DNA of 64,000 nt from Alphaproteobacteria bacterium (GTDB lineage Bacteria; Myxococcota_A; UBA796; GCA-2862545), in the NCBI GenBank assembly GCA_020632925.1, contig JACKER010000012.1, positions 248,001-312,000 of the forward strand, given 5' to 3'. The notes below the pieces were generated by a model. It worked only from the letters and a program-made list of their open reading frames with translations. It did not search any database and had not been told where the DNA came from. Position numbers and translations under genes: made by a program. Positions 27,423 through 35,757 of the stretch are shown here, piece by piece. The first letter of the stretch is position 1, and each line of letters starts with the position of its first letter.

Positions 27423-28471
27423 AGCAGGTCGTCGCGCTGTCGGTGGCTCTCGCGGCGTCGCTCGTCGGCGCCTACATGACCTGGACCGACGAGGGGGAGG
27501 AGCCGGCCGAGGACGCCGTGGCGCTCTACGCCGCGTCCGACTCGGATCTGTCCAAGCTGGCGTACACCTCCGAGGATCTGTCCGTCGTCATCGAGAAGAA
27601 GAAGGACGCGAAGGGCGACTACATCTGGGTGGACAGCACCGAGACGAAGCGCCCGAAGAAGAAGACGCCGATGGACGAGATCCACGGCCATGACGACGAG
27701 GACCAGAACCCCGACGCGGAGCCCGAGAACCCGCTCGCGCCCGAGCCCGCGGGCGAGGAGAAGGTGGAGACGATCCACAACGCGTTCGTGGCCAGCACGC
27801 AGGGCGACGACCTGTGGGCCTCGTTCGCGCCGCTGCACGCGATGCGCGAGCTCGACAAGCCGTCGGATCCGTCGGTGTTCGGGCTGGACCAGCCGCGGGG
27901 GACGCTGGTGGTGACGCGCCCGTCGGGCGACGTGACGCTCACGCTCGGCGGCGAGACGTACGGCTCGAAGGACCGCTACGTCCAGGTCGGCGACAAGGTC
28001 TTCCTGGTCGACGACGCGCTGCTCAAGCCGCTGGAGAACGCCGCCTCCCGCATCCTCGAGCGGAACCTGTTCCCGCTGGAGGAGAAGGACGTGGACACGC
28101 TTTCCGCGACCGGCCCCGCGGGCACCACGCTGACCTGGAAGCACGTGAATCCCGAGGACGCCAAGGGCGGCTTCTGGGCGCGTCCGGAGAGCCCGGACAA
28201 CGACGACGCGTCCGGTGGCACCTGGATCGGCAAGGTCATGCGCCTCAAGGTCCGCGACTACGTGGACGAGTCGAAGCTCGCCGGCGCGCAGCAGGTGATG
28301 GCGTACACCGTCGCCGGCAAGGGCGAGACCTGGTCGGTCAAGGTGCTCCGCACGGACACCGAGCCGGCCGAGTGGTACGCGATCTCCGACTTCAACCGGG
28401 TGCCCGTGTCGCTGACCGAGTCGCTGGTGAAGGACGTGGTCGCCGACCTGGACGAGCTCGCGGCCGAGTAG
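27419..28471 (+). CDS. DUF4340 protein, fourth gene of the Gld-like operon
   Basis: The product is 350 residues from a GTG that overlaps the GldG-like stop as GTGA and has AGGAGG 5 nt upstream. An N-terminal helix (VVALSVALAASLVGAYMTW) anchors an otherwise exported protein. A Lys/Glu-rich linker with DEIHGHDDEDQNPD follows. The rest fits DUF4340 (FGLDQPRGTLVVTRPSGDVTLTLGG, DRYVQVGDKVFLVDDALLKPL), the usual partner of GldG-type operons. Probably a periplasmic component of the same complex. Confidence 0.82.
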   Translation: MKQVVALSVALAASLVGAYMTWTDEGEEPAEDAVALYAASDSDLSKLAYTSEDLSVVIEKKKDAKGDYIWVDSTETKRPKKKTPMDEIHGHDDEDQNPDAEPENPLAPEPAGEEKVETIHNAFVASTQGDDLWASFAPLHAMRELDKPSDPSVFGLDQPRGTLVVTRPSGDVTLTLGGETYGSKDRYVQVGDKVFLVDDALLKPLENAASRILERNLFPLEEKDVDTLSATGPAGTTLTWKHVNPEDAKGGFWARPESPDNDDASGGTWIGKVMRLKVRDYVDESKLAGAQQVMAYTVAGKGETWSVKVLRTDTEPAEWYAISDFNRVPVSLTESLVKDVVADLDELAAE

Positions 28472-28543
28472 CCCCCGACCCGGTAGGAGCTCGTCCGGGT
28501 CTGGCTCGGTGCCCGCCGCCGCTGCGTCGTCGATGCCATGGTG

Positions 28544-28560
28544 TAGGCTCGATCTGGGTG
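28544..28560 (+). promoter_or_regulatory. TAGGCT box and start of a short leader ORF
   Basis: The 16-mer GGTGTAGGCTCGATCT is shared with 43,425-43,440. TAGGCT (28544-28549) is followed 8 nt later by a GTG that opens a 10-codon frame (MGRRRKVGPW) whose stop overlaps the lipoprotein start (TGATG at 28588-28592). Confidence 0.35.
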
Positions 28561-28589
28561 GGCAGGCGAAGAAAGGTAGGTCCGTGGTG

Positions 28590-29339
28590 ATGATGCTGAC
28601 GTGGACGCTCGCGGCTTGCGGCCCCTCCGAGCCCGAAGGAGCCTCCGAGGCCCGGATCGCCGAGTGGCACGCACAGGTCGCTGCGACCGAGGCCGAGGTC
28701 GACGCCCACCAGCAGGCGTGGCACCGGGCGCTGTCCGCCGCGCTCGCCGCGGAGCCACCGACCCTCGGCGCGGCGTGCGCCGTCGCGTTCGCGTATCCGT
28801 CCGTGGACTACGGGCAGGACGCCTGGGTGAAGCCGCAGGTCTCGAAGTGGAGCGCCGACGCGCAGGCCACCCGCGCGGCGTGGGCGGCCGCTCGCGTCCG
28901 CCGGGCGCGAGACGAGCTGGAGAAGCCGCCGCCGATCCCGCCGTCGTCCGTCGACCGCTCGCTGAAGGACCTCGCGCGCCTGCGGACCCCTGAGTTCTGG
29001 GCGCCAGAGCTCACCGTCCTGACCCTGGCGAAGCGCGTGCCAGTCCAGGGCGACGACGGGAAGTACCTACCGGGCACCCTCGTGGTCCGCGCGTTGCTCT
29101 ATGACTACGGGCAGGACCGGGTCGTCTGCCAGGGCATGTACGAGGTGGGAAACGCCGACACCATCGCGATGTCGTTCGACACGTGGGGGACCGAGCGTGA
29201 GCTCCGCGAGCAGGAGGAGCGCGTCGCGAACCACGTCCCCGACGCCGCGCTGATGTCCGAGATCGTCGAGCTCGACTTGATGAAGAAGGCGTTCCACGAA
29301 GCGCCGCGACAGCTGCGGGAGGTCGCGCCGGTGCCGTGA
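28590..29339 (+). CDS. Hypothetical lipoprotein
   Basis: The product is 249 residues. It begins MMLTWTLAACGPSEPEG with a lipobox Cys. A helical Ala/Glu-rich region (ARIAEWHAQVAATEAEVDAHQ) and a C-terminal region with beta character (TLVVRALLYDYGQDRVVCQGMYEV) follow. Two ATGs are in tandem; the first is chosen because it overlaps the leader-ORF stop. No family recognised. Confidence 0.65.
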   Translation: MMLTWTLAACGPSEPEGASEARIAEWHAQVAATEAEVDAHQQAWHRALSAALAAEPPTLGAACAVAFAYPSVDYGQDAWVKPQVSKWSADAQATRAAWAAARVRRARDELEKPPPIPPSSVDRSLKDLARLRTPEFWAPELTVLTLAKRVPVQGDDGKYLPGTLVVRALLYDYGQDRVVCQGMYEVGNADTIAMSFDTWGTERELREQEERVANHVPDAALMSEIVELDLMKKAFHEAPRQLREVAPVP

Positions 29340-29482
29340 TGTGGCGGTTCGCGCGATCGCTGCGTCGGGACAGCGCGGCGGTGCCTGGCCGCGAGCCAGC
29401 AGGTGTGGCTGTCCGCGTCGGCGCCGTGGTCACCGCTCCTGGCGGTGGCGTAGCCCGGGGTTCCTGGACTACGACCCTGTGC

Positions 29483-29797
29483 ATGGCCCGCCTCTCCCAT
29501 GGTCCCTGCGCGACCTGTCGTCGCGAGATGGAGCTCACCTTCCACCACCTGGTCCCGAAGAGCCAGCACAAGCGCAGCTGGTGTCGGCAGCGCTTCGACC
29601 GGGATCAGCGCAACCGCGGCATCGACGTGTGCCGCGACTGCCACAGCGCCTTCCACCGCTTCGTGAGCGAGGCCGAGCTGGCGCGCAGCTACCACACCGT
29701 CGAGCTGCTCCTCGCGCACCCGGAGATCCGCACCTTCGTCACCTGGGTGTCGACCCAATCGGGACGGCACCGCACCGCACCTCCCCGGCGACGCTGA
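29483..29797 (+). CDS. Small HNH-like zinc protein
   Basis: The product is 104 residues. The pattern CATCRREMELTFHHLVPKSQHKR ... GIDVCRDCHSAFHRF has two CxxC pairs, an HH motif and a final His as in HNH nucleases and the zinc-bound cores related to them. Small stand-alone members of this group are common and mostly uncharacterised. No ribosome site or clean -10 box precedes the ATG, so the start is tentative. It sits among accessory genes. Confidence 0.6.
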   Translation: MARLSHGPCATCRREMELTFHHLVPKSQHKRSWCRQRFDRDQRNRGIDVCRDCHSAFHRFVSEAELARSYHTVELLLAHPEIRTFVTWVSTQSGRHRTAPPRRR

Positions 29798-30060
29798 CCC
29801 TCACGGGACCTGGGGGAGGGAAGTGGAACCCGGCCCGCCGCGCCCCGGTCGGAGCGACCCGACCCACTGCGGACATCGGTCAGAACGAGGTCGCGTTCGT
29901 GGGACGGCGTGGGCGGCGTGCTGGCCACCGACCCGAGCGAGTGCTCCGACGCAGACGAGGCGTACGCCGTGCGAACTCCGCTCCTCTTCGGAAGCCGCGC
30001 CCCGCAGGAGCCGGAGGGGCAGTGCGCTCGGCCGGCAGCCACGCCCGGGAACTTGATCTC
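29798..30060. repeat. Non-coding stretch with a diverged dispersed repeat
   Basis: The stretch shares ordered blocks with 43,115-43,345: GGGGGAGGGAAG, ACCCGGC, GTCGGAG, CAGAACGAGGTCG, GCCACCGACC and GAGCGA. I see no gene in it. The second copy lies in the integron-like island. Confidence 0.45.
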
Positions 30061-30121
30061 GAGGTCCACGATGAGGCGCCGGCCCCGGGCGTCGGTCGTT
30101 CCGCGAGACCTCGCTGTGCGT

Positions 30122-30127
30122 TAGGCT
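30122..30127 (+). promoter_or_regulatory. Candidate leaderless -10 box (TAGGCT)
   Basis: TAGGCT, six bases (gttcgg), then the GTG start of the antitoxin gene. Confidence 0.5.
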
Positions 30128-30133
30128 GTTCGG

Positions 30134-30403
30134 GTGGGGAAGGCACAACTGAGAGCGGCCGTCTTGAGCCTCCCGGAAGAGGAACGAGCGGAAATCGCCC
30201 TGGAGCTCCTGCGGAGCCTTCCGGTTGATGATGCTGGTGCGTCGGTCCGAACCGACCGGGAATGGGTCGAGGCATGGGGTGAGGAGGCCGTGACGCGCGA
30301 TCGGGAGCTCGATGACGATCCGAGCGAGGGGCATTCGGCTGACGAGGTGTTCCGTGCGGCCAGGGAGGCCGCTGCGGAGCGGAAGCGTGCTCGTCACCGT
30401 TAG
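30134..30403 (+). CDS. Addiction-module antitoxin, now without an intact toxin
   Basis: The product is 89 residues (GTG start). The N-terminal motif LPEEERAEIALELLRSLP is typical of the putative addiction-module component family (PF09720). The acidic, Arg-rich tail is also typical. The adjoining ParE-type frame overlaps it by 17 bases but is truncated, so this antitoxin appears to be an orphan. Confidence 0.7.
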   Translation: MGKAQLRAAVLSLPEEERAEIALELLRSLPVDDAGASVRTDREWVEAWGEEAVTRDRELDDDPSEGHSADEVFRAAREAAAERKRARHR

Positions 30404-30487
30404 GTTCCGTCGCTCTGCGCAGAGCGAACTGATCAGGGCTGCGGAGCGGTACGAAGACCAGGCGGATGGGTTGGGTGAGCAGCTCCG
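30387..30487 (+). pseudogene. Truncated RelE/ParE-type toxin
   Basis: From GTG 30387 the frame reads VLVTVRFRRSAQSELIRAAE and then RYEDQADGLGEQLR, the first strand and helix pair of a ParE toxin. After about 33 residues the similarity ends; the rest of the open frame runs into the promoter of the next gene. The strands that form the rest of the fold are missing, so no active toxin is expected. Confidence 0.65.
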
Positions 30488-30539
30488 CCCATGGTCGTAC
30501 CTTCACGAGCCCCCCGTTCGAAGGGGCAAGGGCGAGGCG

Positions 30540-30560
30540 GACTTCACACGATGTGAAGTC
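30540..30560. promoter_or_regulatory. Perfect 9-3-9 palindrome, operator-like
   Basis: GACTTCACA and TGTGAAGTC are exact inverted repeats around CGA. It lies 37 nt upstream of the TAGCGT box of the FG-GAP gene and just after the toxin remnant. A short hairpin terminator is the alternative, but no T-tract follows. Confidence 0.5.
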
Positions 30561-30597
30561 GGGTCGAAGGGGCCGACTCAGGGTCGTTCGGTCGTGG

Positions 30598-30603
30598 TAG
30601 CGT
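30598..30603 (+). promoter_or_regulatory. Candidate -10 box (TAGCGT)
   Basis: TGGTAGCGT lies 25 nt before the GTG start of the second FG-GAP gene; GGAGGGGAGC stands between. Confidence 0.4.
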
Positions 30604-30628
30604 CGACCCTCGTGCACTGGAGGGGAGC

Positions 30629-33600
30629 GTGTGGATCCTGCCGCTGATCGTCGTGGGCTGCGCGCCTCCCTCCTCGGTCCCCGACAGAGGGCTCGGCGTG
30701 TTGTCCAACGAGCCTCGCCCGGGGGCGATGCGCCTGCGTGTCGGGTCCTCGACCTTCGATGTCGGGCTGCGGGCCTGGGGTTGGGAGGGTGCCCTCGTCG
30801 CGGCCGATCCGGTCACGCCGGTGACGCGCGGTGAGCAGACTGTCTGGGCTCGTCCCGGGCTCGCCGAGTGGTGGCGACCGGCGATCGGTGGCCTCGAGCA
30901 GGGCTTCACGGTGGACGGCCCGGTCCGCGGCACCTCGCTCGTGCTCGAGCTGGCTCTGGACGGCGCGACGGCTCACGTGGACGCGGACGGTCTGTCCGCG
31001 ACCTTCGAGCCCTCGGGGCAACGGTACGAGCACCTCGCCGCCTGGGACGCCGACGGCGACGCGCTGCTGGCCTGGATGGAGCGCTCGCCCGGCGGGTTGC
31101 GCCTCGTCGTGGACACCCGTGACGCCGTTGGGCCGATCACGGTCGACCCTGTGTTCCCGGGGCCCTCCTGGTCGGTGGTGGGCGATGCGGACGACCGGTT
31201 CGGGCGGGGCATCGGGTCCGTCGGCGATGTGAACGGGGACGGGTACGAGGACGTGGGGATCGGCGCCTACCAGTGGGAGGATGGGCAGACCGACGAGGGC
31301 GTGGTGTTCGTCCACGCCGGCTCGCCCCTGGGCTTGTCCGACCAACCGACCTGGACCCTGCAGGTCGATGTGGTCAACGAGGAGTTCGGGTACGAGGTGA
31401 CCTCGGCGGGCGACGTGAACGGCGACGGGTACGACGACCTACTCGTGCGTTCCGATCATCTCGACTGGTCGGGAGAGTTCAGGTTGTACCTCGGGTCGGC
31501 GTCCGGTCCGTCCCCGACGTCGGCGTGGACCTCGGGTGGAGGGTGCACCTCGGCGGCCTCGGGCGACATGAACGGCGACGGGTACGACGACGTGATCATC
31601 GGACGGGCCTACGACGACGGCGCATATTCCGACGAGGGTGGCGCGCGGCTGTACCTCGGGAGCCGCACGGGTCTGGCGACCGCGCCTGTCTGGACCGTCC
31701 TGTCAGGTGAGCCCGGCGCGAAGTTCGGGTCCGCTGTCTCGGCAGGTGACGTGAACGGCGACGGGCGGGATGACGTGCTGATCGGGGGACCCAACACCAT
31801 CCCCAGCGGTGGGGCCTGGGTGTACCTCGGCTCAGCCACCGGCTTGCGGGCCACCGCGACGTGGATTGTCGCGCCGAGCCTGCCGGGGACCAATTACTTC
31901 GGGGAGACCGTCGCCGTCGTCGGTGACGTGAACGGGGACGGGTACGGCGATGTCGCCGTCGGCAATTCGTGGGGTAGCCAGGGGCAGAGCCGGGAGGGAG
32001 TGGTGCAGCTCTTCCTCGGCTCGCAAGCTGGACCCCAGCTGGTGCCCGCGTGGATCGGGGAGGGCAACCAGGACGACGCGCACTTCGGGACGCGTATCGT
32101 CTCCGCTGGTGACACGAACGACGATGGGTACGCCGATCTGCTGGTGGCCGCCCCCGACCAGAACGACGGTCAGCGCGACGAGGGCGTGGTGACGCTGTGG
32201 CTCGGCTCGCCGACGGGGCTGCCCGCGACGGCGTCGCTGCGGTTCACGCCGAACGAGGCGGACGCGTTCCTGGGGACCGGGCTCGCCTCGGCGGACGTGG
32301 ACGGCGACGGATCGACCGACCTGCTCGCGTCGACGGGCGAGAGCGCACCGGGCCAGCGTTCGGTCCACCTCTGGGAGGGCACCAGCCGGAACGACACCGA
32401 CAACGACGGCTTCACCGACGACGTCGACACCTGCCGCTTCATCGCCGACCCGTCGCAGACGGACACGGACGGAGACGGGCTGGGCGACGCGTGCGACAGC
32501 CCGGACCTCGTCGTCGACGGCATCCTGGCGGCGGGTGCCAACGTGACGCTGGTGGCCTCCACCGTCGTCCCCGGCGAGACGGTGCGGTTCGGCGCCGTAG
32601 TCGGTCCCGGTCGCGCGGGACCGTGCCTAGCGGCGCTGGGCGGGCTGTGCCTGGACCTCGGGCCCGGTGCCTTCGACATCGGGAGCGCGGTCGCGGACGC
32701 GGCGGGCGTGGCGCGCCTGAACGTCGTGATGCCCAACGCCCCCCCGAACGGGACGTACACCCTGCAGGCTGTGATCGTGCGCGGCCCCGGGGGTATCCAT
32801 TCGGTGGCCTCGGACCCGCTCCGGCTCGACGGCTCCGTGCTCGACTGGGACGGTGACGGGCTGGCGGACGCGGACGAGCTGGCGGTCGGCGCCGATCCCC
32901 TCGATCCGGACACCGATGGCGACGGCCGGCTCGACGGGGACGACCTGGGACCGTTCCTGGACCCCCTCGATCCGGACGTCGACGGGGACGGGGTGCTGGA
33001 CGGCGCGGACGTGTGCGAAGTGGGCGACGACGCCGTCGACACCGACGCGGACGGGGTGCCCGACGCTTGCGACCTCTGCCCGAGCGACGCCGATCCGGGC
33101 CAGGCGGACACGGACGGGGACGGCCTGGGCGACGCCTGCGACGGCGCCGTCATCCTGCCCACGGCCTGGGTGGTCGAGTCGGACCGAGCCTCGGCTCTCC
33201 TGGGCACCAGTGTCTGCTCGGTCGGGGACGTGGACGGGGACGGATACGACGACGTCGTCGTCGGTGCCCCCCAGTACAGCGATCCCGAGACCTACGAGGG
33301 TTCAGCCTTCTTGTTCCGCGGCGGGCCGACCGGGTTGCGGACCCTGCCCTCCTGGGCCTCGGATGCGGATCAGACCTTCGCCGAATGGGGTTCGACGGTG
33401 ATCGGCGCGGGCGACGTGAACGGGGACGGGTACGACGACGTCGCGATCGCTTCGCCCCGGTACACGAACGTGGAGTCCGCTGAGGGGCGGGTGTCGGTGT
33501 TCCACGGTTCGCCGGCGGGCTTGCAGGCGTTGCCCTCGTGGGCGGCGGAGAGCAACCAGGACTTCGCCCACTTCGGCAGCAGCCTGGCGTCTTGCGACGT

Positions 33601-34426
33601 GGATGGCGACGGGTACACCGACCTCCTGGTGGGCGCGTCCTGGTACGACGGGGTCGAGGCGGACGAGGGCGGTGCCTTCCTCTACCTGGGCTCGGGTGCC
33701 GGGCTCTCCGTGAGCTGGGACTGGGGGCTCCGGGGCGGCTTCGCCTACGGCCAATTCGGGTCGGCGGTGGCGTGCGCCGACTTCGACGGCGACGGGTACG
33801 ATGATCTGGCGGTCGCTGCGCCGAGAACCACCGTGTACGAGGTGGAGGACGGGCTCCTCTACGTCTTTCGCGGAGGGATCGCCGGACCCACCTCGCACGT
33901 CGCGTGGGCCTGGAGCTCGGGCCTCGCCGGCGACCAGGTCGGCACCCGTCTGAGCACTGGCGACGTGAACGGCGACGGGTTCATGGATCTGGCGGTGGGG
34001 GCGTTGGGGGCCGACGACGAAGGCGCGGCCTACCTCTTCCTCGGCGACGAGGACGTGTTCTGGCCCGAGCCCGTGTGGTCGCGGCGGGGCGTGGCCGCCG
34101 GCGACGAGCTGGGCTCGGGCTTGTCGATCTCGGGTGACGCCGACGGCGACGGGTACGACGACCTGCTGGTCGGCGCCTGGGCCTCGTCGAACGGCCAGGC
34201 GCGCGAGGGGGACGCCGCACTCTACCTGGGGTCCGCCTTCGGCCCGTCCGCCGTGGCGGTGTGGAGCTTCGAGACCGACCAGGCGTCGGCGAACGTGGGG
34301 GGCGTGAGCCTCGGGGGCGACGTGAACGGGGACGGTCTCGACGACCTGCTCATCGGCGCGCCCAACTACTCCAACGGGGAAACCCACGAGGGCCGGGTGT
34401 GGTCCTTCCACGGCCACCAGCCTTGA
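30629..34426 (+). CDS. FG-GAP (integrin-type) double-propeller lipoprotein, paralogue 2
   Basis: The product is 1265 residues from a GTG with GGAGGGG upstream. The short signal MWILPLIVVGC ends in a lipobox. Its order matches the gene at 17,958: N-terminal domain (LAEWWRPAIGGLEQGF, LVVDTRDAVGPITVDP), seven FG-GAP repeats, thrombospondin type 3 repeats, a roughly 100-residue domain (GPCLAALGGLCLDLG, PNGTYTLQAVI), more calcium repeats, and seven further FG-GAP repeats. Several units have lost GYDD-type loops (CTSAASGDMNGDG, LASADVDGDGSTD). The DNA of its repeats is less uniform than in paralogue 1. Probably a surface protein. Confidence 0.87.
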   Translation: MWILPLIVVGCAPPSSVPDRGLGVLSNEPRPGAMRLRVGSSTFDVGLRAWGWEGALVAADPVTPVTRGEQTVWARPGLAEWWRPAIGGLEQGFTVDGPVRGTSLVLELALDGATAHVDADGLSATFEPSGQRYEHLAAWDADGDALLAWMERSPGGLRLVVDTRDAVGPITVDPVFPGPSWSVVGDADDRFGRGIGSVGDVNGDGYEDVGIGAYQWEDGQTDEGVVFVHAGSPLGLSDQPTWTLQVDVVNEEFGYEVTSAGDVNGDGYDDLLVRSDHLDWSGEFRLYLGSASGPSPTSAWTSGGGCTSAASGDMNGDGYDDVIIGRAYDDGAYSDEGGARLYLGSRTGLATAPVWTVLSGEPGAKFGSAVSAGDVNGDGRDDVLIGGPNTIPSGGAWVYLGSATGLRATATWIVAPSLPGTNYFGETVAVVGDVNGDGYGDVAVGNSWGSQGQSREGVVQLFLGSQAGPQLVPAWIGEGNQDDAHFGTRIVSAGDTNDDGYADLLVAAPDQNDGQRDEGVVTLWLGSPTGLPATASLRFTPNEADAFLGTGLASADVDGDGSTDLLASTGESAPGQRSVHLWEGTSRNDTDNDGFTDDVDTCRFIADPSQTDTDGDGLGDACDSPDLVVDGILAAGANVTLVASTVVPGETVRFGAVVGPGRAGPCLAALGGLCLDLGPGAFDIGSAVADAAGVARLNVVMPNAPPNGTYTLQAVIVRGPGGIHSVASDPLRLDGSVLDWDGDGLADADELAVGADPLDPDTDGDGRLDGDDLGPFLDPLDPDVDGDGVLDGADVCEVGDDAVDTDADGVPDACDLCPSDADPGQADTDGDGLGDACDGAVILPTAWVVESDRASALLGTSVCSVGDVDGDGYDDVVVGAPQYSDPETYEGSAFLFRGGPTGLRTLPSWASDADQTFAEWGSTVIGAGDVNGDGYDDVAIASPRYTNVESAEGRVSVFHGSPAGLQALPSWAAESNQDFAHFGSSLASCDVDGDGYTDLLVGASWYDGVEADEGGAFLYLGSGAGLSVSWDWGLRGGFAYGQFGSAVACADFDGDGYDDLAVAAPRTTVYEVEDGLLYVFRGGIAGPTSHVAWAWSSGLAGDQVGTRLSTGDVNGDGFMDLAVGALGADDEGAAYLFLGDEDVFWPEPVWSRRGVAAGDELGSGLSISGDADGDGYDDLLVGAWASSNGQAREGDAALYLGSAFGPSAVAVWSFETDQASANVGGVSLGGDVNGDGLDDLLIGAPNYSNGETHEGRVWSFHGHQP

Positions 34427-34437
34427 CCCTTCTCTGG

Positions 34438-34443
34438 TAGCGT
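34438..34443 (+). promoter_or_regulatory. Candidate -10 box (TAGCGT) of the SWIM-like pseudogene
   Basis: TGGTAGCGT is followed by GGAGGAACGC and the GTG at 34,461, so the promoter and ribosome site are intact although the gene is broken. Confidence 0.4.
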
Positions 34444-34460
34444 GGCTCGCGGAGGAACGC

Positions 34461-34940
34461 GTGGCGAAGAAGCCCCCACCGAGCAGCAGATCTTCAAAGA
34501 AGCCCTGAACCGCACGGTCGGGGACGCCGCGAAGGTGAACAAGGCGCTCAAGATGCTGCGCGCCGACCGCTTCCAGCTCTACGTCGACGCCGACGAGAAG
34601 CAGATCTTGGGGTCGTGAAGAGCCAGAACGACCCGTCGCTGGTCTACTCCTGCCGCATCACGTACGAAGGGGACTACTCCTGCTGCACGCAGAACCTGAA
34701 CGTCTGCGGCGGGCTGCGCGGCTCGGTGTGCAAGCACATCCTGGTGCTCACCATCGGGCTCGTGCAGGGCAAGGCGCTCTCGTCGGCCGCGGCGCTCGCC
34801 TTAGCTGAAGGCGACCGGGACGAAGCGCGCGGTGCTGGACAAAGGACGCCGCGGGCGAGGTGAAGTACAAGGGCGCGGAGGCGGGCGAGGTCGACTGGCG
34901 GCCCACCGAGACGCTGCCCGAGGACTTATACGCCTTCTGA
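34461..34940 (+). pseudogene. SWIM-like Cys-rich conserved protein, broken by several frameshifts
   Basis: Pieces in different frames join into one protein: VAKKPP / TEQQIFKEALNRTVGDAAKV ... DADEKQILG / VKSQNDPSLVYSCRITYEGD ... CGGLRGSVCKH / KATGTKRAVLDK / DAAGEVKYKGAEAGEVDWRP and TETLPEDLYAF. The breaks fall in homopolymers: a C-run near 34,475 (one C short), a G-run near 34,610 (one G short) and an A-run near 34,845 (one A too many). A further change near 34,797-34,810 disrupts the frame. The CxxxxxxxCxH core resembles a SWIM zinc motif. Either real decay or assembly errors could explain it. Confidence 0.7.
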
Positions 34941-35050
34941 GCCGCGCGACGGCGACGCCAGGCGAGGAGGAGCAGGACGCCGGGCAGGGGGCTCGCGGAG
35001 CCCGGTCCCGAGTCGCATCGGCAGCCGCGCCGGGAGGTGCCCGTGGGGGC
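34941..35050 (-). pseudogene. Possible MYXO-CTERM tail fragment
   Basis: The minus strand reads PTGTSRRGCRCDSGPGSASP then LPGVLLLLAWRRRRAA. A CxC-type turn, a short hydrophobic helix and an Arg cluster form the C-terminal sorting signal common in myxobacteria. No stop follows the Arg cluster in this frame and the upstream frame does not look like a normal protein, so I treat it as a fragment. It is convergent with the SWIM-like pseudogene. Confidence 0.35.
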
Positions 35051-35180
35051 GTCCACAACCGGGGTCCCTGGTCTCGCCGCCCGTATCGGGTGAACGCACG
35101 ATGCCGTTGCGGACCCCACACCCTGCTCGGAGGCCCCGATCCAGACGGTCGCACGACGACCCCCGGCCCACCCCTGGTCC

Positions 35181-35188
35181 TCCACGGC
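35181..35188. repeat. IS66 target-site duplication, left copy
   Basis: TCCACGGC immediately before the left inverted repeat; the identical 8-mer follows the right one. Eight bases is the usual duplication for IS66. Confidence 0.85.
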
Positions 35189-35206
35189 CTGACCCATCAG
35201 CGACGG
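35189..35206 (+). repeat. IS66 left terminal inverted repeat
   Basis: CTGACCCATCAGCGACGG; pairs with 39376-39393 with one mismatch. Confidence 0.88.
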
Positions 35207-35256
35207 CCTGAGGTCGGTCCGCCTCGTTCTGGTGATCGGGTGGGCGGAGGTGCGAC

Positions 35257-35568
35257 ATGGCGACCGCTCGGAAGATCAGGGACGCGGAGGAGGCGCGGTG
35301 GTGCCTCGAGGCGGTGGCGGACAGCCAGCTGGAGCGTGCGGAGTGGGCTCGAAGGAACGGGATCGATGCGCGGTCTCTGAACGCCTGGCGGCTCATCTTG
35401 GCGCGGGCCGAGCGCCAGGTGCCGACCCGCTGGGTCGAGCTGGTGGCCGCGCAGCCGGTGCCGACGTCGAGGTACGTGGTTCGCGTCGGCGACGTGGCCG
35501 TCGAGGTGGGCGACGACTTCCAGGACGACACGCTTCGGCGACTGCTCGCGGTCGTGGCGTCGTGCTGA
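35257..35568 (+). CDS. tnpA: IS66 TnpA
   Basis: The product is 103 residues. The N-terminal helix-turn-helix-like region (AEEARWCLEAVADSQ is approximate; the visible run is DAEEARWCLEAVADSQLERA) and the middle WARRNGIDARSLNAWRLIL match the small first protein of IS66 elements. It ends VVASC, overlapping the start of tnpB. Its exact role in transposition is unclear but it is required in studied elements. Confidence 0.82.
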   Translation: MATARKIRDAEEARWCLEAVADSQLERAEWARRNGIDARSLNAWRLILARAERQVPTRWVELVAAQPVPTSRYVVRVGDVAVEVGDDFQDDTLRRLLAVVASC

Positions 35569-35757
35569 ACCTCGCGCGCGGTATCCGCGTGTACCTGGCG
35601 GTCGCCCCCCTCGACATGCGCGGCAGCTACGACGCGATGGCCGGCCGCGCGCGGCGCCTCGGTCTCGAGCCGGTGGACGGGGCCTACCCCTGCGTGTCAA
35701 GCTGAGCGAGACACGGTCCACCACCAAAACTTCTGAGCAGGGCCCGAGAGGACTCGC

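Noticed and set aside
30541..30559. Reading the palindrome as a terminator
   Set aside because: No T-tract follows, and the loop of three with 9-bp arms upstream of a promoter fits an operator better; the terminator reading is not excluded.
34423..34443. TTGACC with TAGCGT as a -35/-10 pair
   Set aside because: The spacing is only 9 nt, too short for a sigma70 promoter; only the TAGCGT box is kept.
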